Shown one piece after another: positions 43,567 to 52,526 of a stretch of DNA of 64,000 nucleotides; the stretch's first letter is position 1; each line of letters begins with the position of its first letter. The translations under genes and the position numbers were made by a program. The DNA comes from Geomonas oryzisoli (GTDB lineage Bacteria; Desulfobacterota; Desulfuromonadia; Geobacterales; Geobacteraceae). Location: NCBI RefSeq assembly GCF_018986915.1, contig NZ_CP076723.1:2451501-2515500 (forward strand), given 5' to 3'. The notes under the pieces were generated by a model that saw only the letters and a program-made list of their open reading frames with translations, was not told where the DNA came from and searched no databases.

Positions 43567-44023
43567 CGCATTCCTCTACTTGAGCTATGGATAGGTCCAT
43601 CAGAATGGCATCGTCGCCATTTTCATAATAGTTCTTGCGCCGCCCCACCTCGGCGAAGCCAAGGCGCCGGTACAGCGAGATCGCCTCGTGGTTGCCCACC
43701 CGCACTTCCAGGCAGAGCATGCGCAACGTATGCTCGCGGCAAAAGGCGATGGCCCAGTCGACCAAAGCGCGGCCGATGCCGCCCCCTCGGAAGGCGGGGT
43801 CGACGGCGACGTCGAGGATCTCCGCCTCGTCCAAGACCTGCTTCAGGCAGAGGTATCCGGCGACCACTCCTTCGCCGGTCGCGGCCACCATCGGGTGGCT
43901 GTCGGGATGCTCGATCTCGTCCAGAAAATGGCGCCGGGTCCAGGGGCGGGGGAACGATGCCGACTCGATCTGGAGAACGCTGTCTAAGTCCCCGTCACAC
44001 ATGGCACGTAATGTTATTTTCAT
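43556..44023 (-). CDS. rimI: Ribosomal protein S18 alanine N-acetyltransferase (RimI-like)
   Basis: 155 residues. GNAT fold: [63 protein letters not shown] (acetyl-CoA loop RGGGIGRAL), [42 protein letters not shown] with the RimI-type C-terminus. First gene of the rimI-pyrK-pyrD-kamA operon. The predicted transcription start (near 44040) leaves room only for the ATG at 44023, against an upstream GTG at 44038. Confidence 0.88.
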   Translation of the reverse strand: MKITLRAMCDGDLDSVLQIESASFPRPWTRRHFLDEIEHPDSHPMVAATGEGVVAGYLCLKQVLDEAEILDVAVDPAFRGGGIGRALVDWAIAFCREHTLRMLCLEVRVGNHEAISLYRRLGFAEVGRRKNYYENGDDAILMDLSIAQVEECDAV

Positions 44024-44046
44024 CCCCGAGGCTGACACAGCAAGGC

Positions 44047-44075
44047 ATATTAAGCAAAGGACATGGCGAAGTAAA
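44047..44075 (-). promoter_or_regulatory. Sigma70 promoter of rimI-pyrKD
   Basis: Minus-strand TTTACT (44070-44075), 17-bp spacer, TAATAT (44047-44052). Confidence 0.55.
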
Positions 44076-44088
44076 CAACTTTTTCACT

Positions 44089-44117
44089 TTGACTTTTACG
44101 GGGGAATGGGATAGATT
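44089..44117 (+). promoter_or_regulatory. Sigma70 promoter of purMN
   Basis: TTGACT (44089-44094), 17-bp spacer, TAGATT (44112-44117), the same hexamers as the nitroreductase promoter. Back to back with the rimI promoter. Confidence 0.65.
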
Positions 44118-44145
44118 TCGTCTTTACTTTATCGGAGGTTTCGCC

Positions 44146-45192
44146 TTGAAAGAGAAGAAAATCACATACAAAGACGCCGGGGTAGACATAGACGCCGGCA
44201 ATACTTTCGTCAAGATGATCAAGCCGTTGGTGAAGGCTACTTCCCGTCCGGAAGTCCTCGCCGACATAGGCGGATTTGGCGGTCTCTTCTCACTGAACAC
44301 CGGGAAGTACAAACATCCCGTGCTCGTCTCCGGCACCGACGGTGTCGGCACCAAGCTGAAACTTGCCTTCCTGGCCGACCGCCATGACACCATCGGCATC
44401 GACCTGGTAGCTATGTGCGTCAACGACATCATCGTGCAGGGCGCCGAGCCCCTGTTCTTCCTGGACTACCTCGCCACCGCCAAGCTCGACCCGGCCAAGG
44501 GCGCCTCGATCATCAAGGGCGTTTCCGAAGGCTGCGTGCAGGCCGGCTGCGCCCTGATCGGCGGCGAGACCGCCGAGATGCCCGGTTTCTACACCGGCGA
44601 CGAGTACGACATGGCCGGCTTCGCGGTCGGCGTGGTCGAGCGTGAGAAGATCATCGACGGCTCCTCCATCACCGTGGGCAACAAGCTGATCGGCCTCTCC
44701 TCTTCCGGCCTGCACTCCAACGGCTACTCCCTGGCCAGGAAGGTCATCCTGGAGCACATGGGGCTCAACATCAACGACGAGCTCCCGGGCCTGGGCAAGA
44801 CCGTCGCCGAAGAACTGCTCACCCCGACCCGCATCTACGTCCGTTCCGTGCTGAACCTGCTCAGGGACTTCAACATCAGCGGCCTGGCCCACATCACCGG
44901 CGGTGGTCTGCTGGAGAACGTCCCCCGCGTGCTGCCCAACGGCTGCAAGGCCGTCATCAAGAAGGACAGCTGGGACGTACCCGAGATCTTCAAGATCATC
45001 GAGAAAGGCGGCAACATCGAGGAGAACGAGATGTACCGCACCTTCAACTGCGGCATCGGCATGGTCCTCGTTGTCCCCGAGAACGAGGCCGACGATATCA
45101 TGATCAGACTCTCCGGGCTCAACGAAACCGCATTCATGATCGGCGAAGTGGTCAAGTGCGAAGCCGGCAAGGAGTGCGTGGAGCTGGTCTAG
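44146..45192 (+). CDS. purM: Phosphoribosylformylglycinamidine cyclo-ligase (AIR synthetase)
   Basis: 348 residues from a TTG behind ATCGGAGG at 7-nt spacing (longer in-frame upstream is shadow). ATP-grasp-like PurM fold: [106 protein letters not shown]-dependent closure of FGAM to AIR in purine synthesis. With purN downstream (14-bp gap) forms a two-gene operon. Confidence 0.96.
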   Translation: MKEKKITYKDAGVDIDAGNTFVKMIKPLVKATSRPEVLADIGGFGGLFSLNTGKYKHPVLVSGTDGVGTKLKLAFLADRHDTIGIDLVAMCVNDIIVQGAEPLFFLDYLATAKLDPAKGASIIKGVSEGCVQAGCALIGGETAEMPGFYTGDEYDMAGFAVGVVEREKIIDGSSITVGNKLIGLSSSGLHSNGYSLARKVILEHMGLNINDELPGLGKTVAEELLTPTRIYVRSVLNLLRDFNISGLAHITGGGLLENVPRVLPNGCKAVIKKDSWDVPEIFKIIEKGGNIEENEMYRTFNCGIGMVLVVPENEADDIMIRLSGLNETAFMIGEVVKCEAGKECVELV

Positions 45193-45206
45193 TCCGCGGA
45201 GCCTGT

Positions 45207-45821
45207 ATGGGAAAAGAGCTCAAAATAGGGGTACTGATCTCGGGCAGCGGCAGCAACCTGCAGTCGATCATGGACGCCTGCGCCGCAGGCGCCATCAACG
45301 GGCGCGTGGTCTGCGTGATCAGCAACAAGGCCGATGCCTTCGGGCTCGAGCGCGCCAGGAAGGCCGGCATACCGGCGCTGCACCTCGATCACCGTGCCTA
45401 CTCCGGCCGTGAGGCCTACGACGAGGCGCTGGTGGCGACCCTGCGTGAGTTCGACGTGGAACTGGTGGTGCTGGCGGGCTTCATGCGCATCATCACCTCG
45501 GTGCTTTTGGATGCCTTCCCGATGCGGGTCATGAACATCCATCCTGCGCTGCTCCCCGCCTTCCCCGGGTTGCACGCCCAGCGCCAGGCGCTGGAATACG
45601 GTGCCAAGGTCGCCGGGTGCACCGTCCACTTCGTGGACTGCGGCACCGACACCGGCCCCATCATCATCCAGGCGGCGGTACCGGTCCTGGAGGGGGACAC
45701 CGAGGAAAGCCTGTGTGCCCGCATCCAGAAGGAAGAGCACCGCATCTACCCGGAAGCGGTTCGGCTCTTTTCCGAAGGGCTCCTTCAGGTCGACGGCAGG
45801 GTGGTCACCGTCTCGGCGTAA
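45207..45821 (+). CDS. purN: Phosphoribosylglycinamide formyltransferase
   Basis: 204 residues. KIGVLISGSGSNLQSIMDAC (GAR binding), VVLAGFMRIITSVLLDAF, MNIHPALLPAFPGLHAQRQALEYGAKVAGCTVHFVDCGTDTGPII (catalytic Asn, His, Asp). Transfers formyl from 10-formyl-THF to GAR. ATG preceded by GGAG. Confidence 0.96.
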   Translation: MGKELKIGVLISGSGSNLQSIMDACAAGAINGRVVCVISNKADAFGLERARKAGIPALHLDHRAYSGREAYDEALVATLREFDVELVVLAGFMRIITSVLLDAFPMRVMNIHPALLPAFPGLHAQRQALEYGAKVAGCTVHFVDCGTDTGPIIIQAAVPVLEGDTEESLCARIQKEEHRIYPEAVRLFSEGLLQVDGRVVTVSA

Positions 45822-45842
45822 CTCCCGGTCTAACGGAACATG

Positions 45843-45876
45843 AAAGCCCCTTGGCATTGCCAGGGGGCTTTTTTAT
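45843..45876 (+). terminator. Rho-independent terminator of purMN
   Basis: Stem AAGCCCCTTGGCA with TTGCCAGGGGGCTT then TTTTTA. Confidence 0.9.
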
Positions 45877-45911
45877 TTCCCCTTTCATCCCTTTCTGTTA
45901 TAACCACGCCC

Positions 45912-46754
45912 ATGTCCATCCATCGCACCGCCACATTGCTCATCTTCTCCCTGCTGGCCGCCCTGCTCTGCGGCTGCTCCATCACCCAGGCGCTACGCGT
46001 CCGGGACCGCGAAAGGGTCGACGTGCCGACCATGATTGCAGGCATCTCCGACGCGCCGGTGCTGTTCCTTGGGGAGAGACACGACGCCTCGGCTCATCAC
46101 GAGCTGCAACTGCGTGTCCTTGAAGCTCTGAAGGCTCAGGGCAAAGAGGTCGTTATCGGCATGGAGATGTTCGAGCAGGTAAGCCAGCCCGCGCTGGACG
46201 CCTGGAGCGCCGGACGGGTACCGGAATCCGCCTTCAGAAAGGTCTACGAGTGGAGCTGGCGTCATATCCCCTGGGGGATGTACAGCGATATCTTTTTCTT
46301 CGCCCGCGACAACCATATCCCGATCGTGGCGCTGAACGCGCCGCGCGGGGTGGTGCAGGCCGTGGCACAGCGGGGATTCGCGTCCCTCACGCCCGCGCAG
46401 CTCGCTGAACTGCCGCCGGACGTCGACGCCAGGGTGACCGACCAATTCCTCGACTCAATGCGGGAATATTCCCCGACTCACGGCAGAAACAGCGAGGGTT
46501 TCCGGCACATCGCGGAGGCGCAGATGCTGCGCAACATGGTCATGGCCAGGCGCATCAGCGACTACCTCTCGGCTCACCCGAAAAAGGTCATGGTGGTCAT
46601 TGCAGGCGGGGGACATGCGCGCGGGGTGGGAGGAGTACCTGCCGAATTGAGGGGGAACGTGGCGTACCGGATCGTACTCCCCCCTGTGCCGCCGCTGGAC
46701 GAGGAGAGCGTCACGGTCCAGGACGCTGATTACCTACTGATCGAGCGCTTCTAA
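45912..46754 (+). CDS. ChaN-like (DUF399) lipoprotein
   Basis: 280 residues. Signal sequence with lipobox LLCGC. The ChaN core is clear: APVLFLGERHDASAHHELQLRVL (the GERHD heme/iron motif), EVVIGMEMFEQVSQPALDAW, YEWSWRHIPWGMYSDIFFFA, IAEAQMLRNMVMARRIS and VVIAGGGHARGVGGVPAEL. ChaN of Campylobacter binds two hemes; family members are iron-regulated in many bacteria, but no Fur box is obvious here. Start has poor ribosome site; the longer ORF begins inside the purN terminator. Convergent with the next gene. Confidence 0.87.
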   Translation: MSIHRTATLLIFSLLAALLCGCSITQALRVRDRERVDVPTMIAGISDAPVLFLGERHDASAHHELQLRVLEALKAQGKEVVIGMEMFEQVSQPALDAWSAGRVPESAFRKVYEWSWRHIPWGMYSDIFFFARDNHIPIVALNAPRGVVQAVAQRGFASLTPAQLAELPPDVDARVTDQFLDSMREYSPTHGRNSEGFRHIAEAQMLRNMVMARRISDYLSAHPKKVMVVIAGGGHARGVGGVPAELRGNVAYRIVLPPVPPLDEESVTVQDADYLLIERF

Positions 46755-46770
46755 GCGGTAATAGCAGAGG

Positions 46771-47055
46771 TCAGAGTTGCCGGTCCAGTTGCTGGTCCAG
46801 GGAGTAGAGCCAGGCCAACAGTTCGGCGACGGCCTGATACAGCTCCGGCGGGATCTCGGCGTCCAGATCCACCTGCATAAGCATGGCGACCAGTTCGGAA
46901 GACTGGTGCACGTACACGCCGTGTTCCTTGGCCAGCGAGATGATCGCCTCCGCACTGATGCCGGCGCCCTTGGCGATGACCCTGGGAGCACCCCCCTCAT
47001 CGGGGTTGTAGGCCATGGCGACCGCGCGCTTCATGTCCGAGGTCTTCTTAGCCAT
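46771..47055 (-). CDS. FlhB-C-terminal-like protein (EscU/FlhB2 family)
   Basis: 94 residues: KRAVAMAYNPDEGGAPRVIAKGAGISAEAIISLAKEHGVYVHQSSELVAMLMQVDLDAEIPPELYQAVAELLAWLY. This is the FlhB cytosolic domain fold without the membrane part; NPDEGG..P stands where FlhB has the NPTH autocleavage site, so self-cleavage is lost. Found as stand-alone FlhB2/YlqH in bacteria, usually beside a FliK-like gene, as here (8-bp overlap). Likely modulates flagellar or type III export specificity. Confidence 0.85.
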   Translation of the reverse strand: MAKKTSDMKRAVAMAYNPDEGGAPRVIAKGAGISAEAIISLAKEHGVYVHQSSELVAMLMQVDLDAEIPPELYQAVAELLAWLYSLDQQLDRQL

Positions 47056-47992
47056 CTTTGGCCGCCATCTTGTTCAGGTGCAGTCCCTGGGCGGCAAGCG
47101 AGGCGCGCAGCTCGCCGCTTTGGGTACGCATGAGCTCGGCAGCGCCGGGCCGGTCACAGACCAGTTCCACGTTGATACCTTCCGGAGTGAAACGAAGCCT
47201 CGCTTCGACCGCCCCCAGGCGCGGCAGTTCCAGGGAGAGGTTCGCCTCTACCCCCTGGTCCCACTGTTCGGCGCTCCCCTCCCCCACCACCAGTTTCATC
47301 TCCTGTCCGGGCCACGCCTCCCCCTGCCAGGCCAGCACGCCGGTATTCAACAGGTGGAGCTGCTCCTTGATGAGCGGCAGCGTACGGCTGTCGGCGATGG
47401 CGCCGCCTGCCGTTTCGTCTCCGGCCGAGCCCGACTCCCTCTCCGACAACAGCCGGGAAAGCTTACCCTGGGGCTCCTTGAGCAGTTCCTTGAGGGAAAA
47501 ACCGCCCAGAGCCCACTGGGCCAGGTGCGATTCGTAGAAGAGGCCGTTCTGGGTGAGGCTCGTTTTCAGCCTCCCGGCAAGCTGGGCGGCCGCCTGCTCC
47601 GGGTGCTCGACCAGCGGCTCCTGGGCCGGCGGCAGGCCCGGCGCGTTCTGCACCACGTCGGCGAGCCACTTGCCCATCGAGCTTAACTGCACGGATTCGG
47701 TCTGGGGACGCAACATCTGGAAGGTGACCCGGGGGTCTGCGGTGACGAAGGTAAGCTCCAGGGTTTCCCCCGGCTGCACGTTGAGCGGGATCTCCAGCTT
47801 GTAGAGCTCGCCCGCGACCCGCGCCATGTACATGCTGTTGGGGAGGTTGGCGATGATCTCGGCCTTGACCTGCTGCCCGGGGTTGAGCTGCAACAGCGAA
47901 CTGGCGCGCTCCTGCACGTCGGCGGTCGGGGTGACCGCCGTCTTGGCGAGGATGGTCAGTACCTGTTTTTGGACTTCGTCGTTGATCAACAT
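47048..47992 (-). CDS. FliK-like hook-length control family protein
   Basis: 314 residues. N-terminal part lacks known motifs (LQLNPGQQVKAEIIANLPNSMYMARVAG is an OB-like strand segment); the C-terminal third LHLLNTGVLAWQGEAWPGQEMKLVVGEG ... VEANLSLELPRLGAVEARLRFTPEGINVELVCDRPGAAELMRTQSGELRASLAAQGL is the Flg_hook domain. Companion FlhB2 follows with an 8-bp overlap. The pair is outside a flagellar gene cluster. Known in Geobacter and Bacillus (as YlqG/YlqH). Upstream is a heptamer repeat, not a gene. Confidence 0.85.
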   Translation of the reverse strand: MLINDEVQKQVLTILAKTAVTPTADVQERASSLLQLNPGQQVKAEIIANLPNSMYMARVAGELYKLEIPLNVQPGETLELTFVTADPRVTFQMLRPQTESVQLSSMGKWLADVVQNAPGLPPAQEPLVEHPEQAAAQLAGRLKTSLTQNGLFYESHLAQWALGGFSLKELLKEPQGKLSRLLSERESGSAGDETAGGAIADSRTLPLIKEQLHLLNTGVLAWQGEAWPGQEMKLVVGEGSAEQWDQGVEANLSLELPRLGAVEARLRFTPEGINVELVCDRPGAAELMRTQSGELRASLAAQGLHLNKMAAKDG

Positions 47993-48016
47993 GGCCGCCC
48001 CCAAAAAGGCGAAAGA

Positions 48017-48090
48017 CGTTCTACGTTCTACGAGGCGAAAAACGTTCTACGTTCTACGTTCTACGTTCCGCGTGCTACGTTCTGCGTTCT
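48017..48090. repeat. Heptamer tandem repeat (CGTTCTA)n
   Basis: Two CGTTCTA units, a 12-bp break, three further perfect units and three or more diverged units, in the gap between the RND pump and FliK-like genes. Related to the array at 9640-9667. Confidence 0.85.
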
Positions 48091-48108
48091 CCCCTCTTAA
48101 CATCACAG

Positions 48109-51100
48109 CTACGGCTGCGTAGCCGGCGCTTTCCTCCGGAAAAACTCCCGCCCTCTCTGCACCGCCCGGTCCAGGTAGTAGTAGACCACGGGGGTGATGT
48201 ACAGCGTCAATAGCTGCGATACCAGGAGTCCCCCTACCACCGCGAGCCCCAAGGGGCGGCGCCCTTCGGAACTTGCCCCGATGGCGAGCGCGATGGGGAG
48301 CGTGCCCATGAGCGCTGCCATGGTGGTCATCATGATGGGACGGAAACGGACCAGACACCCCTGATGGATGGCATCCATCGGGCTCTTTCCCTCTCGCCTC
48401 TGCGCGTCCAGCGCGAAGTCGATCATCATGATGGCGTTCTTCTTCACGATCCCGACCAGCATGATGATCCCCACGAAGGCGTACAGGTCGAGTTCCTTGT
48501 GAAACAGCATCAGCGTCAGCAGCGCCCCGAGCCCGGCGGAAGGAAGCCCGGACAGGATGGTGATCGGGTGCACGTAGCTCTCGTACAGGATCCCCAGTAC
48601 CAGGTAGATCACCACCACCGCCGCCAGCAAAAGAAGCGTGAGCCCCTTGGTCGAGGACTGAAACGCCTGCGCCGCCCCTTGGAAACCGGTGTTGATCCCC
48701 GGAGGCAGCGTGCTCGCCGCCATCTTCTCGACCGCGGTCACCGCCTCGCCCAGGGGGGCCCCTGGCTTCACGTTGAACGAGACGGTGACGCTGGTGGTCT
48801 GCCCCAGGTGGTTCACCGACAACGGCCCCAGCGACTTGCTGAGCGTGGTCATGGTGGAGAGCGGCACCAACGCACCCGACGAGGAGCGTACGTAGAGAAG
48901 CCCCAGTGCCGCGGGATCGAGCCGGTACTGCGGCTCCAGTTCCAGGATCACCTGGTACTGGTTGGTCGGCGCGAAGATTGTGGAAACCTGCCGGGAGCCG
49001 TAGGCGTAGTAAAGGGCGTCCTCGATCTGCTGGGCCGTGACCCCGAGCGCGGTCGCCTTGTCCCGGTCGATCTTCAGGTCGACCTGCGGGTTCTTGAGCT
49101 GCAGATCGCTGGTCACGTCGAGCAGCTGCGGCACCTGCTTCAGCTTCTGCTCGAGGGCGGCCGCGCTCTCGTACAGGACCTGGGTGTCCGGGCTTTGCAG
49201 CACGAACTGGTACTGGCTCTTGGAGAGCTGCGCCTCCAGCCTGATCGGCGGCGGGTTCTGCATGAACCCCTGGATGCCCGGCACCTCGGCCAGTTTCGGA
49301 CGCAACTGCTGGATCACCTGGTCGACCGAATCCTTCCTCTCACTTCTCGGCTTCAAGGTGATAAACATGAAGCCCGAATTGGAGCCAACCCGGGAGCCCG
49401 AGGCGCCGACCGTGGACATGAACCCCTTGATGTTGGGATTGGCGGCAATCCTCTTGGCGAGTTCCTGCTGGTGGGTAACCATCTCCTCGAAAGAGGCCCC
49501 CTGCGCTCCTTCGGTGGTGCAGTAGAAGGAATTCAGGTCCTCGCTGGGGAGAAGCCCCATGGGCATCACCTTGAACAGGTACACCGTGACCACAGTCATG
49601 ACCAGCGTGACCGCCAGGGTGGCGCGGCGGTGCCTGAGCACGGCGCTGAGGGTCCGACTGTAGGCGGCGAGCATGGCGTCGAAGCAGCGCTCCAGAAAAA
49701 GGTACAGCCTGCCGTGGCGCTCCTCGGCGGGCGGATGCAGGAAGCGGCTGCAGAGCATAGGGGTGAGGGTCAGGGATACCACGCCGGAGATCAGGATGGC
49801 GCAGGTGATGGTGACGGCGAACTCGTGCAGCAGACGCCCCAGCATCCCTCCCATGAAGAGCACCGGGATGAAGACGGCGACCAGCGAGATGGTCATGGAG
49901 ACGATGGTGAAGCCGATCTCCTTGGCCCCCTTGAGCGCCGCCTCCATGGGGCGCTCCCCCTGCTCCATGTGACGCACTATGTTTTCCAGCATGACGATGG
50001 CGTCATCCACGACGAAACCGACCGACAGGGTGAGCGCCATCAGGGTGATGTTGTTCACCGAGAAATGCAGGGCGTACATCGCCGCGAAGGTGCCAACGAG
50101 CGAGATAGGGAGGGCCAGGCTCGGGATCACCGTGGCGGAGAGGTTCCGGAGGAACAAAAAGATCACCATGATCACGAGCGCGATGGTGAGCACCAGGGTG
50201 AACTTCACGTCGGCCACCGAATGCCGGATGGCCTGGGAACGGTCGTAGAGCTCGTGCAGGGTCACCGAGCCGGGAAGCTGGTCGCGGAACCCGGGGAGGA
50301 GCTTCTTGATGGAGTCCACGACCTCGATGGTATTGGTGCCGGGCTGGCGCTGCACGGCGAGGATGATGGCCCGCTCACTCCCGTTGAACCAGGCGGCGAT
50401 CTTGTCGTTCTCGACCGAGTCCACCACGCTCCCCAGGTCGGAGAGCCGCACCGGTGAGCCGCCGCGGTAAGCGACGATCAGCGGGCGGTACGCGGCGGCG
50501 TCGAGGAGCTCCCCCTGCGACTGTATCGCGTAGGCCTTGCTGGCGTCCTGCAGGGTGCCGGTTGGGAGGTTCACGTTCCCCCCGGACAGCGCCTGCGAGA
50601 CCTCGTCGATCCCGATCTTCTTGGAGGCAAGCGCCATCGGGTTCACCCGGGCCCGGACCGCGTACTTCTGTGAGCCGTAGACCATCACCTGGGCCACGCC
50701 GCTCACCATGGAGATGCGCTGCCCGATCATGGTGTCGGCGTACTCGTTCACCTGCGCGAGCGGCAGGGTCTTCGAGCTGAGTACCAGGTAGAGCACCGGC
50801 TGGTCGGCGGGATTGACCTTCTGGTAGGAGGGGGGCGACGGCATGTCCTGGGGGAGCTGCCTGCTCGCCTTGGTGATGGCGGACTGCACGTCCTGCGCCG
50901 CCGCATCGATGTCGCGCTCCAGCGCGAAACGGAGCGTGATCCGGGTAACCCCCTGGCCGCTGGTGGAGTTCATGGTGTCGATGCCGGCGATGGTGGAGAG
51001 CTGACGCTCCAGCGGCGTGGCGACCGCGCTCGCCATGGTCTCCGGGCTCGCCCCGGGGAGGTTCGCGGTTACCTGGATGGTCGGGTAGTCGACGCTGGGG

Positions 51101-51210
51101 AGGTCGTTCACCGGGAGCAGCTGGTAGCCTATCAGGCCCGCCAGCACGATGGCGAGCATGACCAGGCTGGTCATCACAGGGCGCCGGATGAAGATTTCGG
51201 CGAGGTTCAT
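48109..51210 (-). CDS. RND efflux pump (MdtC/AcrB-like), second system
   Basis: 1033 residues. MNLAEIFIRRPVMTSLVMLAIVLAGLIGYQLLPVNDLPSVDYPTIQV is the MdtB/MdtC-type start; VGFVVDDAIVMLENIVRHMEQGE carries the TM4 acid pair (DD); GIVKKNAIMMIDFALDAQRREG is TM10-11. It starts inside the adaptor stop (ATGA, 4-bp overlap) and is separate from the first RND system. No outer-membrane factor lies in the operon, so it must borrow one, probably the OMF at 5047-6462 or another. Confidence 0.95.
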   Translation of the reverse strand: MNLAEIFIRRPVMTSLVMLAIVLAGLIGYQLLPVNDLPSVDYPTIQVTANLPGASPETMASAVATPLERQLSTIAGIDTMNSTSGQGVTRITLRFALERDIDAAAQDVQSAITKASRQLPQDMPSPPSYQKVNPADQPVLYLVLSSKTLPLAQVNEYADTMIGQRISMVSGVAQVMVYGSQKYAVRARVNPMALASKKIGIDEVSQALSGGNVNLPTGTLQDASKAYAIQSQGELLDAAAYRPLIVAYRGGSPVRLSDLGSVVDSVENDKIAAWFNGSERAIILAVQRQPGTNTIEVVDSIKKLLPGFRDQLPGSVTLHELYDRSQAIRHSVADVKFTLVLTIALVIMVIFLFLRNLSATVIPSLALPISLVGTFAAMYALHFSVNNITLMALTLSVGFVVDDAIVMLENIVRHMEQGERPMEAALKGAKEIGFTIVSMTISLVAVFIPVLFMGGMLGRLLHEFAVTITCAILISGVVSLTLTPMLCSRFLHPPAEERHGRLYLFLERCFDAMLAAYSRTLSAVLRHRRATLAVTLVMTVVTVYLFKVMPMGLLPSEDLNSFYCTTEGAQGASFEEMVTHQQELAKRIAANPNIKGFMSTVGASGSRVGSNSGFMFITLKPRSERKDSVDQVIQQLRPKLAEVPGIQGFMQNPPPIRLEAQLSKSQYQFVLQSPDTQVLYESAAALEQKLKQVPQLLDVTSDLQLKNPQVDLKIDRDKATALGVTAQQIEDALYYAYGSRQVSTIFAPTNQYQVILELEPQYRLDPAALGLLYVRSSSGALVPLSTMTTLSKSLGPLSVNHLGQTTSVTVSFNVKPGAPLGEAVTAVEKMAASTLPPGINTGFQGAAQAFQSSTKGLTLLLLAAVVVIYLVLGILYESYVHPITILSGLPSAGLGALLTLMLFHKELDLYAFVGIIMLVGIVKKNAIMMIDFALDAQRREGKSPMDAIHQGCLVRFRPIMMTTMAALMGTLPIALAIGASSEGRRPLGLAVVGGLLVSQLLTLYITPVVYYYLDRAVQRGREFFRRKAPATQP

Positions 51211-52325
51211 GCGGGTGCCCCGCCCTTCACGGCCACCTTTCCTCCCGGAACCAGTTTCACCTGCCCGTCGGTCACCACAGTGTCGCCGGGGGCAAGCCCT
51301 TTCTCGATCACGGTCATGCCGTCCAGCGAAGGACCGGTCGTCACCGGGCGCACCTCCGCCGTGGCGTCGGGCTTCACCAGGTAGACGAATTCACCCTGCT
51401 GGCCGGTCTGGACGGCACGGGTGGGGACGACGGTCGCCCCCTTCCTGGTGTCGAGGGTGATGGCAACGTTGACGAACTGGCCGGGCCAGAGCGCCTTGCG
51501 GGCGTTGGCGAAGGTCGCCTTCACCTTTATGGTGCCGGTGGCCGGATCGACACCGTTGTCGAGGAAGGTCACCGTTCCCCGCTCGGCGACGGCACTCCCG
51601 GCGACCCGGGCCTCGACCGGGAGCTTGCCGCCGATCCTCCCCTTGATGGTGGCCAGGTCCTTTTCGGGCAGGGCGAAGGTGACGTAGAGCGGGACGATCT
51701 GGTTGATGCTGACCAGCGCGGTGTCGTTCTCCTTGACCAGGTTGCCGGGGTGGGTGGTAAGGCCGCCGGTGCGCCCGGCCATGGGGGAGCGGATGAAACA
51801 GTATTCCAGCTGCAGCTTGGCGTTGTCGACCGCGGCGCGCAGCGAGGCCACCGAGGCGGCCAGTGAGTCGGCGGTGGCCTGGAGCTGGTCGTACTGCTCG
51901 CGGGTCACGATCCCCTCCTGCCAGAGCGACGCGTACCGCTTCGCCTGCTCCCTGGCGTTGTTGGCGCTGGCGAGATCCCGGGCCAGGTTCGCCTGGGCCT
52001 GGGCAAGAGAGGCCTGGAAGGGGCGCGGGTCCACCGTGAACAGCAGCGCTCCCTTGGCGACGTCGTCCCCTTCCTTGAACTGCACCCCGGTGATCATGCC
52101 GGCGACGCGGGACTTGAGCGCGACAGTGGCGTAGGGCTCGACGTTGCCGATGGCGCGCAGCTCGACGGGAACGTCCTTCTGGGTGACTCGGGCCACGGTA
52201 ACCGGCGCCGGAGCTTTCGTTTTGGGTTTTTCCGTCTTGTTGGAACAGCCGGTATCTGACAAGGCCAAAAGGAGCAAAAGCAGCAGGAATCTGGGAATGG
52301 GATGGGAAAAAGAGATGATGCGCAC
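51207..52325 (-). CDS. RND efflux periplasmic adaptor lipoprotein, second system
   Basis: 372 residues from a GTG 8 nt after AAAGGAG; the longer ORF extends antisense into the hybrid kinase region. Signal sequence ends ALSDTGC (lipobox). Adaptor motifs: PYATVALKSRVAGMITGVQFKEGDDVAKGALLFTVDPRPFQA, LEYCFIRSPMAGRTGGLTTHPGNLV, GTIKVKATFANARKALWPGQFVNVAITLDTRKG, VVPTRAVQTGQQGEFVYLV, typical of MdtA. Divergent from the sensor kinase, 201 bp apart. Confidence 0.94.
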   Translation of the reverse strand: MRIISFSHPIPRFLLLLLLLALSDTGCSNKTEKPKTKAPAPVTVARVTQKDVPVELRAIGNVEPYATVALKSRVAGMITGVQFKEGDDVAKGALLFTVDPRPFQASLAQAQANLARDLASANNAREQAKRYASLWQEGIVTREQYDQLQATADSLAASVASLRAAVDNAKLQLEYCFIRSPMAGRTGGLTTHPGNLVKENDTALVSINQIVPLYVTFALPEKDLATIKGRIGGKLPVEARVAGSAVAERGTVTFLDNGVDPATGTIKVKATFANARKALWPGQFVNVAITLDTRKGATVVPTRAVQTGQQGEFVYLVKPDATAEVRPVTTGPSLDGMTVIEKGLAPGDTVVTDGQVKLVPGGKVAVKGGAPA

Positions 52326-52526
52326 GCTGTATTCTCCTTTGCGGGCGGGAGGGTAGCAAGATTCATAACATACTCCGCCGGCAATTAGTAGCCAAGAAAG
52401 CAGATCCATATTCTTTCCTTTTTTCATAAAAGTCATCCCACAGCTAAACCTATCGAGGCTGCCGTCCGATAAGAAGGTGCAGGTAGGACTCGAATCAGAT
52501 GCAGCAACCGCGGGGGCCCGGCCCAG

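Noticed and set aside
48364-50457. Long plus-strand open frame (697 codons) across the second RND gene
   Set aside because: Antisense shadow of a high-GC gene; Arg/Gly/His-rich composition, no ribosome site, and the minus-strand RND protein is unmistakable.
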